The notes beneath the pieces are model-generated. The model was not told the DNA's origin. It ran no database searches and was given only the letters and a program-made list of their open reading frames with translations. The position numbers and the translations under genes were made by a program. This document shows positions 1 to 8,192 of a stretch of DNA of 17,497 nucleotides, piece by piece; within the stretch, counting starts at the first letter, position 1, and every line of letters begins with the position of its first letter. This DNA comes from Nitrosomonadales bacterium (lineage in GTDB: Bacteria; Pseudomonadota; Gammaproteobacteria; Burkholderiales; SG8-41), in assembly GCA_009885185.1 (NCBI GenBank), contig VFLF01000924.1:1-17497 (forward strand), read 5' to 3'.

Positions 1-1262
1 GTGGCGCGATAGGCCATCGACCAGAATATTGCGTCCGTGCTTTCGGGATCAATATCCTCGGAGATGGCGACGACAATTTTGCCGCAGTCGGCTCTGAGCG
101 TCGCCGCGCCCTGCATCGCGCGCCACACCTCGGTGCGCACCGTGCCGCGCGCGAACTGCACAAAAATCACCGGGCGCAGATTCGACAGCGGCTCGTGCAT
201 CACCACACGCTTGACACCCTTGATGCCCAGCGTGTGCTGCAAGTGATTCAAAAACATCGGCTCGTAGGCGACTTTTTTCACTACACTCGATTCGCTGGGC
301 GTCACCTGACTGATGATGGCGGAAAACACCGCGTTTTTGCGATGGGTGATCGCTGTTACTTGCATCGGCATGTTGTAGGCTTCGAGCGCGACGTAGCCGT
401 TGCTCTCGCCGAACGGCGCTTCGGGTTCCAGCGTCGAAGGGTCAATCATGCCTTCGATGACGATCTCCGCGTCGGCGGGCACATTCAGATCCACCGTCAG
501 GCATTTCGCCATGCGTATTGCTTCGCCGCCGAGGCCACCCGCCACCGCCATTTCGTCCATGTCCACCGGCAGTTTTTGCGGGCCGGTGAAAAACACCACA
601 GGCGCCGCGCCCAGCACGATCGCCATCGGCATCATCTGCTTGCGTTCGCGGTATTTGAGCCAGTGCATCCAGCCGCCCGCGCCGCCGACGCGCGCCACCA
701 TGCGCACCACCAGCCGGTCGGTGGCTTTGAGCGCAGCGCGGTAGGTGCCCATGTTTTGTATGCCGTTCTCAGGATCGCGCGACACGCACAGCGTCGCCGT
801 CAGATACGGCGCGGAATCAAAGCCGGGCGTGGACACCGGCACCGGCAGCGCAGCGAGGCCACCGCCGGGTTTGCGCAAATCGTCGCCGGTGATCACCACT
901 TCCTGACACGCGGGCTTTTCTATCGCCACCGGCGCAATCGGATTACGCACCGCGTTCACCCACGCGTTGCCGATGTCTTCGGCCTTTTTGCCCATGCCGC
1001 GCGCGTAAATATCCGGCGACGAGGCAAACACGCCGATCGCCACCGGCATGTCGTAACGCCGCCCCTTGCCATCGACCACGTTGGTAAACAAAAACGCGCG
1101 CCGCTGATCTTCGGGCACGCCGCCGACAAACTGCCAGCGCACCAGCGGCTGCAACTCGGTGTCTTTGTTAATCGGGCGGTCGATGCGCACCAGCAGGCCC
1201 GCTTTGTCGAGTTCGCCGAGGTGTTGCTGGAAATCGCGCGGAGCTTTGGTGGTGTCAGGCAT
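1..1262 (-). CDS. UbiD-family decarboxylase (3' end beyond window)
   Basis: UbiD enzymes are prenylated-FMN-dependent (de)carboxylases of aromatic or unsaturated acids. The frame is open for 420 codons from ATG 1262 to the left edge; family members are about 480-500 residues, so the last 60-80 are probably missing. Seen: NMGTYR (170-175), matching the conserved Asn...Arg pair; WMHW with His200 at the usual cofactor/metal-ligand position; and EAPFGESNGY, whose Glu281 and Glu286 are five apart, as in the catalytic Glu pair of fungal Fdc1. The stretch before VDLNVPADAEIVIEG reads EAIRMAKC, with Arg250 where the third metal-ligand Glu usually sits. The start is supported by GAGG five bases upstream. 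It lies 49 bp downstream of a Bug receptor on the same strand. No UbiX (flavin prenyltransferase) gene is visible. The substrate cannot be told from sequence; membership of the family is secure. Confidence 0.9.
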   Translation of the reverse strand, partial: MPDTTKAPRDFQQHLGELDKAGLLVRIDRPINKDTELQPLVRWQFVGGVPEDQRRAFLFTNVVDGKGRRYDMPVAIGVFASSPDIYARGMGKKAEDIGNAWVNAVRNPIAPVAIEKPACQEVVITGDDLRKPGGGLAALPVPVSTPGFDSAPYLTATLCVSRDPENGIQNMGTYRAALKATDRLVVRMVARVGGAGGWMHWLKYRERKQMMPMAIVLGAAPVVFFTGPQKLPVDMDEMAVAGGLGGEAIRMAKCLTVDLNVPADAEIVIEGMIDPSTLEPEAPFGESNGYVALEAYNMPMQVTAITHRKNAVFSAIISQVTPSESSVVKKVAYEPMFLNHLQHTLGIKGVKRVVMHEPLSNLRPVIFVQFARGTVRTEVWRAMQGAATLRADCGKIVVAISEDIDPESTDAIFWSMAYRA

Positions 1263-1311
1263 GGAGACCTCTATAAAATATGTAATTAAAACAAATACTT
1301 ACGTTAATTCG

Positions 1312-2298
1312 CTATTCCGCCTTGATGCCTGCGACGCGGATCACTTCCAGCCACTTGTTGGTTTCCGACACCATCAATTTGCCGAATTCCGCGGTGCTCA
1401 TTTTCGACGGCACGGCGCCTTGCTCGCCCATGCGCCGCAACAATTCCGGCGAGGCCAGCGCGTTGTTCACTTCGGCATGCACGCTGGCAATGATGTCAGC
1501 GGGCGTGTTCCGCGGCGCGAACATGCCGAACCAGATGGTCGATTCATAACCGGGCACGGTTTCGGCAATGGTCGGCACCTTGGGGAAATTCGGATGGCGC
1601 TGCTTGCCGCCGGTGGCCAGCAGTTTCAGGCGCCCGCCGGCGATGATGGACGCCACCGTGGGCATGGACCCAAACAAAATCTGCGAATGCCCGGCCATGG
1701 TATCCACCGCCGCCGGCCCGCCTCCCTTGAATGGCACATGCGTGATGCTGGTCTTGGTCATCATCTTGAAGAGCTCGGTGGACATGTGCGGAAACCCGCC
1801 GATACCCGACGACGCATACAACAGTTCGCCCGGCCGCTTTTTGGCGAGGTCGATCAGTTCTTTCACGCTGTTCACGCGCAGCGACGGATGGATGGTCAAC
1901 GCGCTGTCGCCCATGCCGATGTAGACCACCGGGGCGAACGAATTCACCAGGTCCACCGGCACCTTGGGCTTGTCGATCAGAAAGCCATACGCGGTCGAGG
2001 TCATCATCAGCGAGTAGCCATCGGGCGGCTGCTGCATGGCGTATTGCAGCCCAATGATGCTGCCCGCGCCGGCGCGATTGTCGATGACGAATTGCTGCTT
2101 CAGCCGCTGCGTGAGTTCCGCCGCCAGCAGGCGCCCGATGATGTCGGTGCTGCCGCCAGGCGGCCACGGGATGACGATGCGCACGGTTTTGTCCGGCCAT
2201 GCGGCGTGGCTGGTTCCCGCCACGGCGAAAACCAGCGATGCCATCGCAGCGAAAGTTACGATGGGCGCAATGCCGCGCCAGAGCAAAGTGGGTTGCAC
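1312..2298 (-). CDS. Bug/TctC-family periplasmic solute receptor (Bug-1)
   Basis: This is a 328-residue extracytoplasmic receptor of the tripartite tricarboxylate transporter (TTT) type; known members bind carboxylates, amino acids or nicotinate. It has a Sec signal peptide (hydrophobic core about 10-28, cleavage after SHA), then the family hallmarks: PDKTVRIVIPWPPGGSTD (lobe-1 binding loop), NRAGAGSIIG, PDGYSL, LLYASSGIGGFPH, HVPFKGGGPA and VPTIAETVPGYE. The start is GTG at 2298, supported by a strong GGGAGG five bases upstream. It is the first gene of a minus-strand pair with the UbiD-family gene, so it may bind that enzyme's substrate or a precursor. It is divergent from Bug-2. No TctA or TctB membrane subunit is present in the window. 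The ligand is unknown. Confidence 0.93.
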   Translation of the reverse strand: MQPTLLWRGIAPIVTFAAMASLVFAVAGTSHAAWPDKTVRIVIPWPPGGSTDIIGRLLAAELTQRLKQQFVIDNRAGAGSIIGLQYAMQQPPDGYSLMMTSTAYGFLIDKPKVPVDLVNSFAPVVYIGMGDSALTIHPSLRVNSVKELIDLAKKRPGELLYASSGIGGFPHMSTELFKMMTKTSITHVPFKGGGPAAVDTMAGHSQILFGSMPTVASIIAGGRLKLLATGGKQRHPNFPKVPTIAETVPGYESTIWFGMFAPRNTPADIIASVHAEVNNALASPELLRRMGEQGAVPSKMSTAEFGKLMVSETNKWLEVIRVAGIKAE

Positions 2299-2375
2299 AG
2301 AAACCTCCCGAATGCGAACGTGACAGGCTGGCCATGCCGCCTTTGCATAATTTTACGTTCTTACGCGCCATCACG

Positions 2376-2394
2376 CCGGTGCATTTTGCGCCGG
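2376..2394. promoter_or_regulatory. 19-bp dyad, candidate operator
   Basis: The sequence CCGGTGCATTTTGCGCCGG is an inverted repeat with 8-nt arms (7 of 8 paired) around TTT. It lies in the 140-bp divergent region between Bug-1 (minus) and Bug-2 (plus), just upstream of a TATGAT hexamer, over the expected -35 region. That position suits a regulator shared by both genes. No regulator gene is present in the window, so the role is inference. Confidence 0.35.
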
Positions 2395-2400
2395 TTGGGC

Positions 2401-2406
2401 TATGAT
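2401..2406 (+). promoter_or_regulatory. Candidate -10 box for Bug-2
   Basis: TATGAT matches the sigma-70 -10 consensus at 5 of 6 bases, and its predicted start would leave a leader of about 25 nt before the ATG at 2439. No good -35 is seen 16-18 bp upstream; that region is occupied by the 19-bp dyad, which would fit an activator- or repressor-controlled promoter. On the other strand an AT-rich patch at 2350-2355 reads TAAAAT, but it lacks a -35 partner. Confidence 0.3.
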
Positions 2407-2438
2407 TCATCGAACCAACCAAACACCGTGGAACCCCC

Positions 2439-3428
2439 ATGCCGCCCAATCGCCTTGTTCATGCCGCACGATGGTTGCCGCTATGCGGCTTAGCCGCCGC
2501 GACCACCCCAGCACTGGGACAGGACGCGGCCGATCGCAGCTACCCTTCGCGCCCGATCCGCCTGATTGTCGCCTTCACGCCCGGCTCGCCGACGGACCTG
2601 GTGGCGCGCGTGGTGGGGCAGCATCTCACCGACAGTTGGGGTAAAAACGTGGTGGTGGAAAACCGTCCCGGCGCTGGCGGCATCATCGCCTCGCAGGGCG
2701 CGAAGCGCGCCAACGCGGATGGCCACACAATGCTGGTCACCAGCGCGTCGTTCGCGGTGTATATCAGTTTGCATCCAAACCCCGGCTACACGTTGAACGA
2801 TTTTGTCGCGGTGGCGCGCGGGCCGGTCACGCCTAACATCATCAGCGTGCATCCGTCGGTGAAGGCCAAATCACTGAAGGAACTGATCGCGCTGGCGAAG
2901 GCCACGCCGATGAGCTATGCCTCGTCCGGCGCGGGCGGCACACCATTTCTCAACATGGAGCTGCTGTTCCGCGTGAACTCCGGCGTACAGATCACGCACG
3001 TGCCGATGGGCGGCCCGCCGCAAGCGGTGGCGGCGGCGGTCAGCAATCAGCTTCCGGTAGTGGCCACCGCGATGGCGACACAAGTGCCGCAGATCAAGGC
3101 CGGGCTGATCCGCCCGATCGCAGTGACCAGCGCCGCGCGCTCGGCGATTTTGCCGGACGTGCCGACGGTGGCGGAATCCGGCTTTCCGGGGTTTGCCGAT
3201 CACACCTGGTTTTCGTTTCTCGCGCCGGCGGGGACGTCGCCGGCCATCGTGAACAAGTTGAATACCGAGATCAATCGCATTTTGCAGTTGCCGGAATCGA
3301 AGACGCGGCTGTCGTCGCTGTCACTCGAATTTACGCCTTACACCGCGGCGGAGTTTGCGGCAGAATTGAAATCCGAAGTCGCCAAGTACGCCAAGATGGT
3401 GAAGGACACCGGCGCGAAGGCGGAGTAA
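2439..3428 (+). CDS. Bug/TctC-family periplasmic solute receptor (Bug-2)
   Basis: This is a 329-residue Bug receptor standing alone on the plus strand. The signal peptide spans about residues 1-27 (hydrophobic WLPLCGLAAATTPALG, cleavage near LGQ-D). Family motifs follow: YPSRPIRLIVAFTPGSPTD, VVVENRPGAGGIIAS, MSYASSGAGGTPF, ITHVPMGGPPQA, LPDVPTVAESGFPGF and FLAPAGTSPAIV. The usual PGG of the first binding loop reads PGS here, and PDGYTL is replaced by ADGHTM, so ligand contacts may differ from Bug-1. The ATG at 2439 has only a weak purine stretch (GTGGA) upstream. It ends 11 bp from the convergent MmgE/PrpD stop. No transporter membrane subunit is adjacent, and the ligand is unknown. Confidence 0.92.
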   Translation: MPPNRLVHAARWLPLCGLAAATTPALGQDAADRSYPSRPIRLIVAFTPGSPTDLVARVVGQHLTDSWGKNVVVENRPGAGGIIASQGAKRANADGHTMLVTSASFAVYISLHPNPGYTLNDFVAVARGPVTPNIISVHPSVKAKSLKELIALAKATPMSYASSGAGGTPFLNMELLFRVNSGVQITHVPMGGPPQAVAAAVSNQLPVVATAMATQVPQIKAGLIRPIAVTSAARSAILPDVPTVAESGFPGFADHTWFSFLAPAGTSPAIVNKLNTEINRILQLPESKTRLSSLSLEFTPYTAAEFAAELKSEVAKYAKMVKDTGAKAE

Positions 3429-3439
3429 CCCCGGCAGGA

Positions 3440-4786
3440 TTAGGTTGCCGCCGCGCGCGCTATCTCGCCGATATTGCTCAGGCGCCCGGCATCCCAGCAC
3501 AGCGCAATCAGTTGGTCGGCACGCTTCGCCGGCAGCACCGGCGCCACCAGCGCGCGAAACTTGGCTTCGAGGTCTTTATCGCTCATGGGCCGCTGCAAGG
3601 TACCGAGCGCGTGCGGCACGTGGTGCGCCAGCACGCGGCCATCGCGCAGGGTGATGCTGACATAGGCCTCGAGATAACTCGTTACCGCCGGATCGGCGCT
3701 CGCGGTGACGCGCTCGCGAATGGCAATCACACCCGGATCGCGCACCACCGCGTCCGCATACTCCGATTCATTGGCGCGGCCATACACGAGGCCAATGGCG
3801 GCGGCGTGATAGACGCTGAATTTGCCTTCGAGGCCGGTGCTGGGCGTCTTTTTGCCGGTCAGTTCCAGCACCATCGGGTTCACGCGCAAATCCACGCGCG
3901 CGATGTCCGCCGGCGCGATGCCGTGCATGCGCCGCAATTCGATGCAGCCGTCAATCACCGCATGCACCACCAGCCCGCACGGGTAGGGTTTGTACATATT
4001 GCGCGACAGCTCGAAGTGTTCGCCGAGGCCCTCGGTGAGGATGGCCGGATCAAACTGGGTGGAAAGCACATGCGCCCAGCCGCGCGGCGCTTCGATGCCG
4101 CGTTCAGAGCTGTCGAAATTTTGCGCCGCCAGCAGCGCCGCCGACAGGCCGTTGCGCGCGGCGGCGCCCGGATGAAAACTTTTGCACATAGAACCGAACA
4201 TTTCACGCAGGCCCGACGATTGCGTGGCGGCGATGCCCAGCGCCCAGGCCATTTGCTGCTCGTTCAGGCCCAGCAATTTGCCAGCGGCGGCAGCTGCGCC
4301 AAACACGCCCGCGGTGCCGGTGGCGTGCCAGCCCACGTCGTAATGCGCCGGCGCGACCGACAGCAAAACACGGCATTCGACTTCAACGCCAAGGATAAAC
4401 GCATGCAGAAAATCCGCGCCCGAGACGTTGCGCCATTCGCCCAGCGCCAGCAACGCAGGGTAAACCGGTGCGCTGGGGTGTATGGCTTTTTCATGCGTAT
4501 CGTCGAAATCCAGCACGTGCGAACTCATGCCGTTCAAAAAAGCAGCGTTGAGAATATCTAGACGCTCACGGCGGCCGAGAATCGCCGCCTGCGGCGCACC
4601 CGCGAACGGCGCAACAGCGGCCAGCGCGCGCACGATGGTTTCGTGATGCGCCGTGCCGATGGCGCAACCCAGCCAGTTTAGCAGCGCGCGTTTGGCTTCG
4701 TGCAGTACACCGGCGGGGATATCGCCAGGCTTGGCATTAACAACGTAACGGGCGAGGGTTTTGGTGACTGCAGTGGTGTCGGTCAT
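3440..4786 (-). CDS. MmgE/PrpD-family protein
   Basis: This 448-residue member of the MmgE/PrpD family includes relatives of 2-methylcitrate dehydratase, cis-aconitate decarboxylase and iminodisuccinate epimerase, cytosolic enzymes acting on small di- or tricarboxylates. Length is normal. Seen: the all-helical N-terminal domain with HVLDFDDTH at 90-98 followed by HPSAPVYPALLALGE; GWHATGTAGVFGAAAAAGKLLGL; and KPYPCG at 266-271 followed by LVVHAVIDG, all family hallmarks. It is the last gene of the minus-strand operon, 20 bp after Bug-3, and is convergent with Bug-2. Many such genes sit next to Bug receptors in Burkholderiales, where their substrates are mostly unknown. The absence of citrate synthase and PrpB/PrpC genes argues against a dedicated methylcitrate cycle. 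Confidence 0.92.
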   Translation of the reverse strand: MTDTTAVTKTLARYVVNAKPGDIPAGVLHEAKRALLNWLGCAIGTAHHETIVRALAAVAPFAGAPQAAILGRRERLDILNAAFLNGMSSHVLDFDDTHEKAIHPSAPVYPALLALGEWRNVSGADFLHAFILGVEVECRVLLSVAPAHYDVGWHATGTAGVFGAAAAAGKLLGLNEQQMAWALGIAATQSSGLREMFGSMCKSFHPGAAARNGLSAALLAAQNFDSSERGIEAPRGWAHVLSTQFDPAILTEGLGEHFELSRNMYKPYPCGLVVHAVIDGCIELRRMHGIAPADIARVDLRVNPMVLELTGKKTPSTGLEGKFSVYHAAAIGLVYGRANESEYADAVVRDPGVIAIRERVTASADPAVTSYLEAYVSITLRDGRVLAHHVPHALGTLQRPMSDKDLEAKFRALVAPVLPAKRADQLIALCWDAGRLSNIGEIARAAAT

Positions 4787-4806
4787 TATGTTAGGCGCCC
4801 TTGAGG

Positions 4807-5796
4807 TTACTCCGGCGGCAGGCCGGAGGCTTTGACGGCCTTGCCCCAGCGCGCCAGTTCGGTTTTGATATAAGCGCTGAATTCCTCGGGCGTGCTGGAA
4901 AGTGCGTCCGCGCCCGAGTTTGCGATTTGTTGTATCACTTTCGGACTGCCGAGCGCCTTGACGCTCTCGCCGTGCAGTTTCGCGATGATGTCTTTGGGCG
5001 TACCGGCGGGCGCGAGCAGGCCGTACCAGGCGCTTACTTCCACGCCAGGCAGCGTTTCGGCGACCGTGGGCAAATCAGGATGGCTTTTGGAGCGCTTGGC
5101 GCTGGCGGTGGCCAGCATGCGCAGCCGCCCGGTGTTGGCGTGCGGCACGACCGTCGGCCCGGTGCCGAACATCAGCGACACTTCGCCGCCGAGGATAGCC
5201 ATCGCCGCCGGCCCGCCGCCTTTGTACGGCACATGCAGCATCTGAATTTTTGCCTGCTGCTTGAGCAACTCGCCCGCCAGATGCGGCAAGCCGAAATTGC
5301 CCGACGAGGAAAACACGATCTGACCGGGGCGCGCCCGCGCCAGCGCGATCAGTTCCTTCACGGACTTTGCCGGCAGCGAGGGATGCACTGCGAGTATGTA
5401 ATCGGATGCGGCGGCCAGCGTGATCGGCGCGAAATCCCGCACCGGGTCGTACGGCAGCTTGGCATACGTGTGCGGAAAAACCACCATGGACGCGGCGGCG
5501 GTGAGCATCAGCGTGTAGCCGTCTGGCGCGGCCTTGGCCGCAAGCTCGGTACCAATCAGCCCGCCCGCTCCCGGCCGATTCTCCAGCACCACTTGCTGCC
5601 CCAGGCTTTGCGTGAGCGCCGTCGCCAGGATGCGGCCCGTAGCGTCGATGCCGCCGCCGGGAGAGGATGGCCCGATGATACGTATCGTGCGGTTGGGGTA
5701 GGTGCTCGCTGGCGAGGTTTGCGCCGGCGCTGTGTTCATCAGCGTCATCAGCCCTGTGGTTGCCAATAAGATCGTGGCGGCGTTGGATCGCTTCAT
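4807..5796 (-). CDS. Bug/TctC-family periplasmic solute receptor (Bug-3)
   Basis: This is a Bug receptor of 329 residues counted from ATG 5796. The frame also opens at a TTG at 5808, but GGAGG sits exactly five bases before ATG 5796, so the shorter start (MKRSNAATILLATTGLM...) is chosen. The signal peptide is about residues 1-25, ending in APAQ. Family motifs: YPNRTIRIIGPSSPGGGID, VVLENRPGAGGLIG, PDGYTL, IVFSSSGNFGLPH, HVPYKGGGPA, LPTVAETLPGVE and LLAPAGTPKDII. It is sixth in the minus-strand operon, 45 bp after the GMC oxidoreductase and 20 bp before MmgE/PrpD, so it probably captures a substrate for that pathway. It is the second intact Bug gene of the same operon, which is unusual. Confidence 0.93.
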   Translation of the reverse strand: MKRSNAATILLATTGLMTLMNTAPAQTSPASTYPNRTIRIIGPSSPGGGIDATGRILATALTQSLGQQVVLENRPGAGGLIGTELAAKAAPDGYTLMLTAAASMVVFPHTYAKLPYDPVRDFAPITLAAASDYILAVHPSLPAKSVKELIALARARPGQIVFSSSGNFGLPHLAGELLKQQAKIQMLHVPYKGGGPAAMAILGGEVSLMFGTGPTVVPHANTGRLRMLATASAKRSKSHPDLPTVAETLPGVEVSAWYGLLAPAGTPKDIIAKLHGESVKALGSPKVIQQIANSGADALSSTPEEFSAYIKTELARWGKAVKASGLPPE

Positions 5797-5841
5797 GCGT
5801 GCCTCCAAAAGATTGTCGCGTTGCGTTATCCAGAAACCATA

Positions 5842-7443
5842 TTAAGTTGCATCCGCCAGCACCATCTGCGCGCCCTTCTCCCCGATCATGATGGTCGGTG
5901 CATTGGTGTTGCCCGACACCAGCGTGGGCATCACCGACGCGTCTATCACGCGCAAACCTTGAATGCCATGCACACGCAGCCGCGCATCGACCACCGCATC
6001 CTTGCCGCTGCCCATGGCGCAAGTGCCCACCGGGTGGTAGCTGATGCCGCCCTTGTTGCGCACGTGATCGAGCAGATCGGCATCACTCACGCAATCGTCT
6101 CCGGGGTCGCGCTCGCGCACGATGTAGCGGCGCATCGCCGGCTCGGCCATGATGCGGCGCACGGCTTTCATGCCCGCGAGCAGCACGCTGCAATCTTTTT
6201 CGGTGGCGAGGTAGTTGGGCTTGATTGACGGCACCTGCAACGGGTCAGCGTTTTGCAACAGCACCGTGCCGCGGCTCTCGGGGCGCAGCAGACGCACCGC
6301 CGAGTAGAAACCGGAAAACTTGTGCAGCCCATCGCTTAACTTGTCGAAGCTGAACAAGCCCAGCCCGGCCTGGATGTCGGGCGACTGCGCCGCCGGATCG
6401 GCGCGCAGGAATCCCGCCGAGTACGACGCCGCCATGTTGAGCAGGCCCTTTCTTGTGAACGCATAGCGCAGGCCCGCCATCACGCTGCGTGGCACGCTAT
6501 GCACGATGTCATTCAGGGTGATCGGCTCGGTGCATTCGTAGGCGATGCGCCCGTTGAAGTGATCCTGAAGATTCGCGCCCACGCCGGGCATATCCGCGAC
6601 CACCGGAATTCCCAGTTCCTTTAACAGCGCGGCAGGCCCCAGCCCGGACAATTGCAGCAATTGCGGCGAGTTGAATGCGCCGGCGGCGAGAATCACTTCG
6701 CGCGCGGCGGCGGCGGTTTTTTTGACGCCGTTTTGCAGGTACTCGATGCCGGCGGCACGGGCGCCCTCGAACGCGACGCGCGTGGCGTGCGCGTGCGTGG
6801 CCACCGTGAGATTCGCGCGGCTGCGCACCGGATGCAGATACGCTTTAGCCGCGCTGCAGCGCCAGCCGTTGCGCGCGGTCATCTGCACGTACCCGAAGCC
6901 CTCTTGCGTGGCGCCATTAAAATCATCGTTGCGCGCGTAACCGCAGGCTTCGGCCGCCGCGATGAACGCATCGCACAGCGGATGCGGCTCGGAATGATCT
7001 GACACCTGCAACGGCCCGCCCGCGCCGTGATACTCGCTCGCGCCGTGCTGCTGATCCTCGGACTGGATGAAATACGGCAGCACGTCGTTGTAGCCCCAGC
7101 CCGCGCAGCCCAAGTCGCGCCAGTGGTCGTAATCCTCGCGTTGGCCGCGGATATAGACCAGGCCGTTGATCGAACTCGATCCGCCGATTACCTTGCCGCG
7201 CGGCTGAGGAATACGCCGGTTGCCGATGGCGGGCACGGGCTCGCCGTTGTAGAGCCAGTTCACCTCCGGATTGGAAAAATGTTTGCCGTAACCAATCGGA
7301 AAATGAATCCAGAAACTCGTGTCCTCGCCGCCCGCTTCAAGCAGCAGCACACGATGCTTGCCGGAGGCCGTGAGGCGATTTGCCAGCACGCAGCCCGCGC
7401 TGCCCGCGCCGGCGATGATGTAGTCGTAAGTGGCTGCGCTCAT
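5842..7443 (-). CDS. GMC-family FAD oxidoreductase (choline/alcohol dehydrogenase-like)
   Basis: This 533-residue flavoprotein is of the glucose-methanol-choline family; members oxidise alcohol groups, and bacterial relatives of this length include choline dehydrogenase BetA and the alcohol dehydrogenase AlkJ. Seen: the FAD-binding GAGSAG at 12-17 with acidic Glu36 after the second strand; the GMC signature GKVIGGSSSINGLVYIRG at 83-100; a second signature around GAFNSPQLLQLSG; the catalytic His470 in YHPVGTCAMG; and SGNTNAPT near 510-517, carrying the second catalytic-position residue. The start overlaps the stop of the upstream hydrolase by ATGA (7440-7443), implying translational coupling. 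No betaine genes are nearby, so choline is not favoured as substrate; an alcohol intermediate of the operon's pathway is more likely (inference). Confidence 0.93.
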   Translation of the reverse strand: MSAATYDYIIAGAGSAGCVLANRLTASGKHRVLLLEAGGEDTSFWIHFPIGYGKHFSNPEVNWLYNGEPVPAIGNRRIPQPRGKVIGGSSSINGLVYIRGQREDYDHWRDLGCAGWGYNDVLPYFIQSEDQQHGASEYHGAGGPLQVSDHSEPHPLCDAFIAAAEACGYARNDDFNGATQEGFGYVQMTARNGWRCSAAKAYLHPVRSRANLTVATHAHATRVAFEGARAAGIEYLQNGVKKTAAAAREVILAAGAFNSPQLLQLSGLGPAALLKELGIPVVADMPGVGANLQDHFNGRIAYECTEPITLNDIVHSVPRSVMAGLRYAFTRKGLLNMAASYSAGFLRADPAAQSPDIQAGLGLFSFDKLSDGLHKFSGFYSAVRLLRPESRGTVLLQNADPLQVPSIKPNYLATEKDCSVLLAGMKAVRRIMAEPAMRRYIVRERDPGDDCVSDADLLDHVRNKGGISYHPVGTCAMGSGKDAVVDARLRVHGIQGLRVIDASVMPTLVSGNTNAPTIMIGEKGAQMVLADAT

Positions 7444-8192
7444 CGTGTGGCGTTATCCAGGAACCGTTTCACGTGGCGCACGAGTTCGGATTCCGCGCCG
7501 TTAAAATAATGATCCGCGCCAGCGATGGACATTTGCCCGGAGCCACGCACGCGCTTGATGGCTTCGGCGCGTGCGGCGGCATGCTGCAACACCACCGGAA
7601 AATCTTTTTCGCCGTAGATGTCGAGCACGGGAGCGTTGAAACGTTCCGGTTGTAAATAGACGCTGGGGCTGACGATGCCTACGGATACCCAGGCGTCGAT
7701 TGCGCTCGCGCCACCGGTCGCAATGAAGTGATTCACCATGCGCGCGCCCATGCTGTGCGACACGATGGCAATTTTGCGATGGCCCTTGTCACGCAAAAAA
7801 TCGGCGGCGGCCTGCAAACGCGCGGCGGCCTCGGGAAACAACGCAGGATACGCTTCGGCCTTGGCGTCCGATCCCAGCACCGGCATCTGCACTGACAGCG
7901 TGGCGTAACCCTGCTCCGCCAACTGGCTGCGCAGAGGGTTGTTAAGACCCCAATCGGGATGCACACCCATGCCATGCACCACGATCACGCCCCCGCGGGG
8001 TTTGGCGTTGGCGGTGTGGATAGCCAGAAATTTATGGCCGGATTTCAGTGACAGGTAAACCGCGTCGCCCACCAGTATGGAGGGCGTGATTTCATCGGCC
8101 CAGCGCTTTTCGCGGGCGGCGTCGGGGACTTGCGCCAGACACACGCCTGACGCGACAAGCAGCCATGCAAGGACAAGTACGCGCATCATCAT
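7440..8192 (-). CDS. DUF3530-like secreted alpha/beta hydrolase
   Basis: This is a 250-residue exported protein with a complete Ser-Asp-His triad. The signal peptide is about residues 1-20 (MMMRVLVLAWLLVASG..., cleavage near CLA-Q). The fold shows HGMGVHPDW at 73-81 (oxyanion strand), the nucleophile elbow SHSMG with Ser147, Asp197 in YGEKD and His228 in GADHYF. The HGMGVHPDWG...NPLR...GYATLSVQMP pattern resembles DUF3530 (PF12048); an esterase or lipase-like activity is likely but its substrate is unknown. Three ATGs lie in a row (8192, 8189, 8186); GAGG five bases before the first favours 8192, which also forms an ATGA overlap with the DUF922 stop. It could act in the periplasm, releasing the acid or alcohol later handled by the operon (inference). 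Confidence 0.82.
   Translation of the reverse strand: MMMRVLVLAWLLVASGVCLAQVPDAAREKRWADEITPSILVGDAVYLSLKSGHKFLAIHTANAKPRGGVIVVHGMGVHPDWGLNNPLRSQLAEQGYATLSVQMPVLGSDAKAEAYPALFPEAAARLQAAADFLRDKGHRKIAIVSHSMGARMVNHFIATGGASAIDAWVSVGIVSPSVYLQPERFNAPVLDIYGEKDFPVVLQHAAARAEAIKRVRGSGQMSIAGADHYFNGAESELVRHVKRFLDNATR

Noticed and set aside
195..1289. Long plus-strand open frame rich in His and Arg
   Set aside because: It is the antisense shadow of the UbiD-family gene. The opposite strand translates to a recognisable enzyme with all main motifs, and this frame shows low-complexity composition typical of antisense GC-rich DNA.
3429..3439. Bidirectional terminator between convergent Bug-2 and MmgE/PrpD
   Set aside because: The gap is only 11 bp and shows no stem-loop with a T-run.
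3440..4786. Assignment of the MmgE/PrpD gene as prpD of a methylcitrate cycle
   Set aside because: No prpB, prpC or acnD neighbours are present, and Bug-linked family members are of unknown substrate, so only the family name is supported.
5797..5808. TTG start of Bug-3, four codons upstream
   Set aside because: The GGAGG ribosome site overlaps these codons and is spaced correctly only for ATG 5796.
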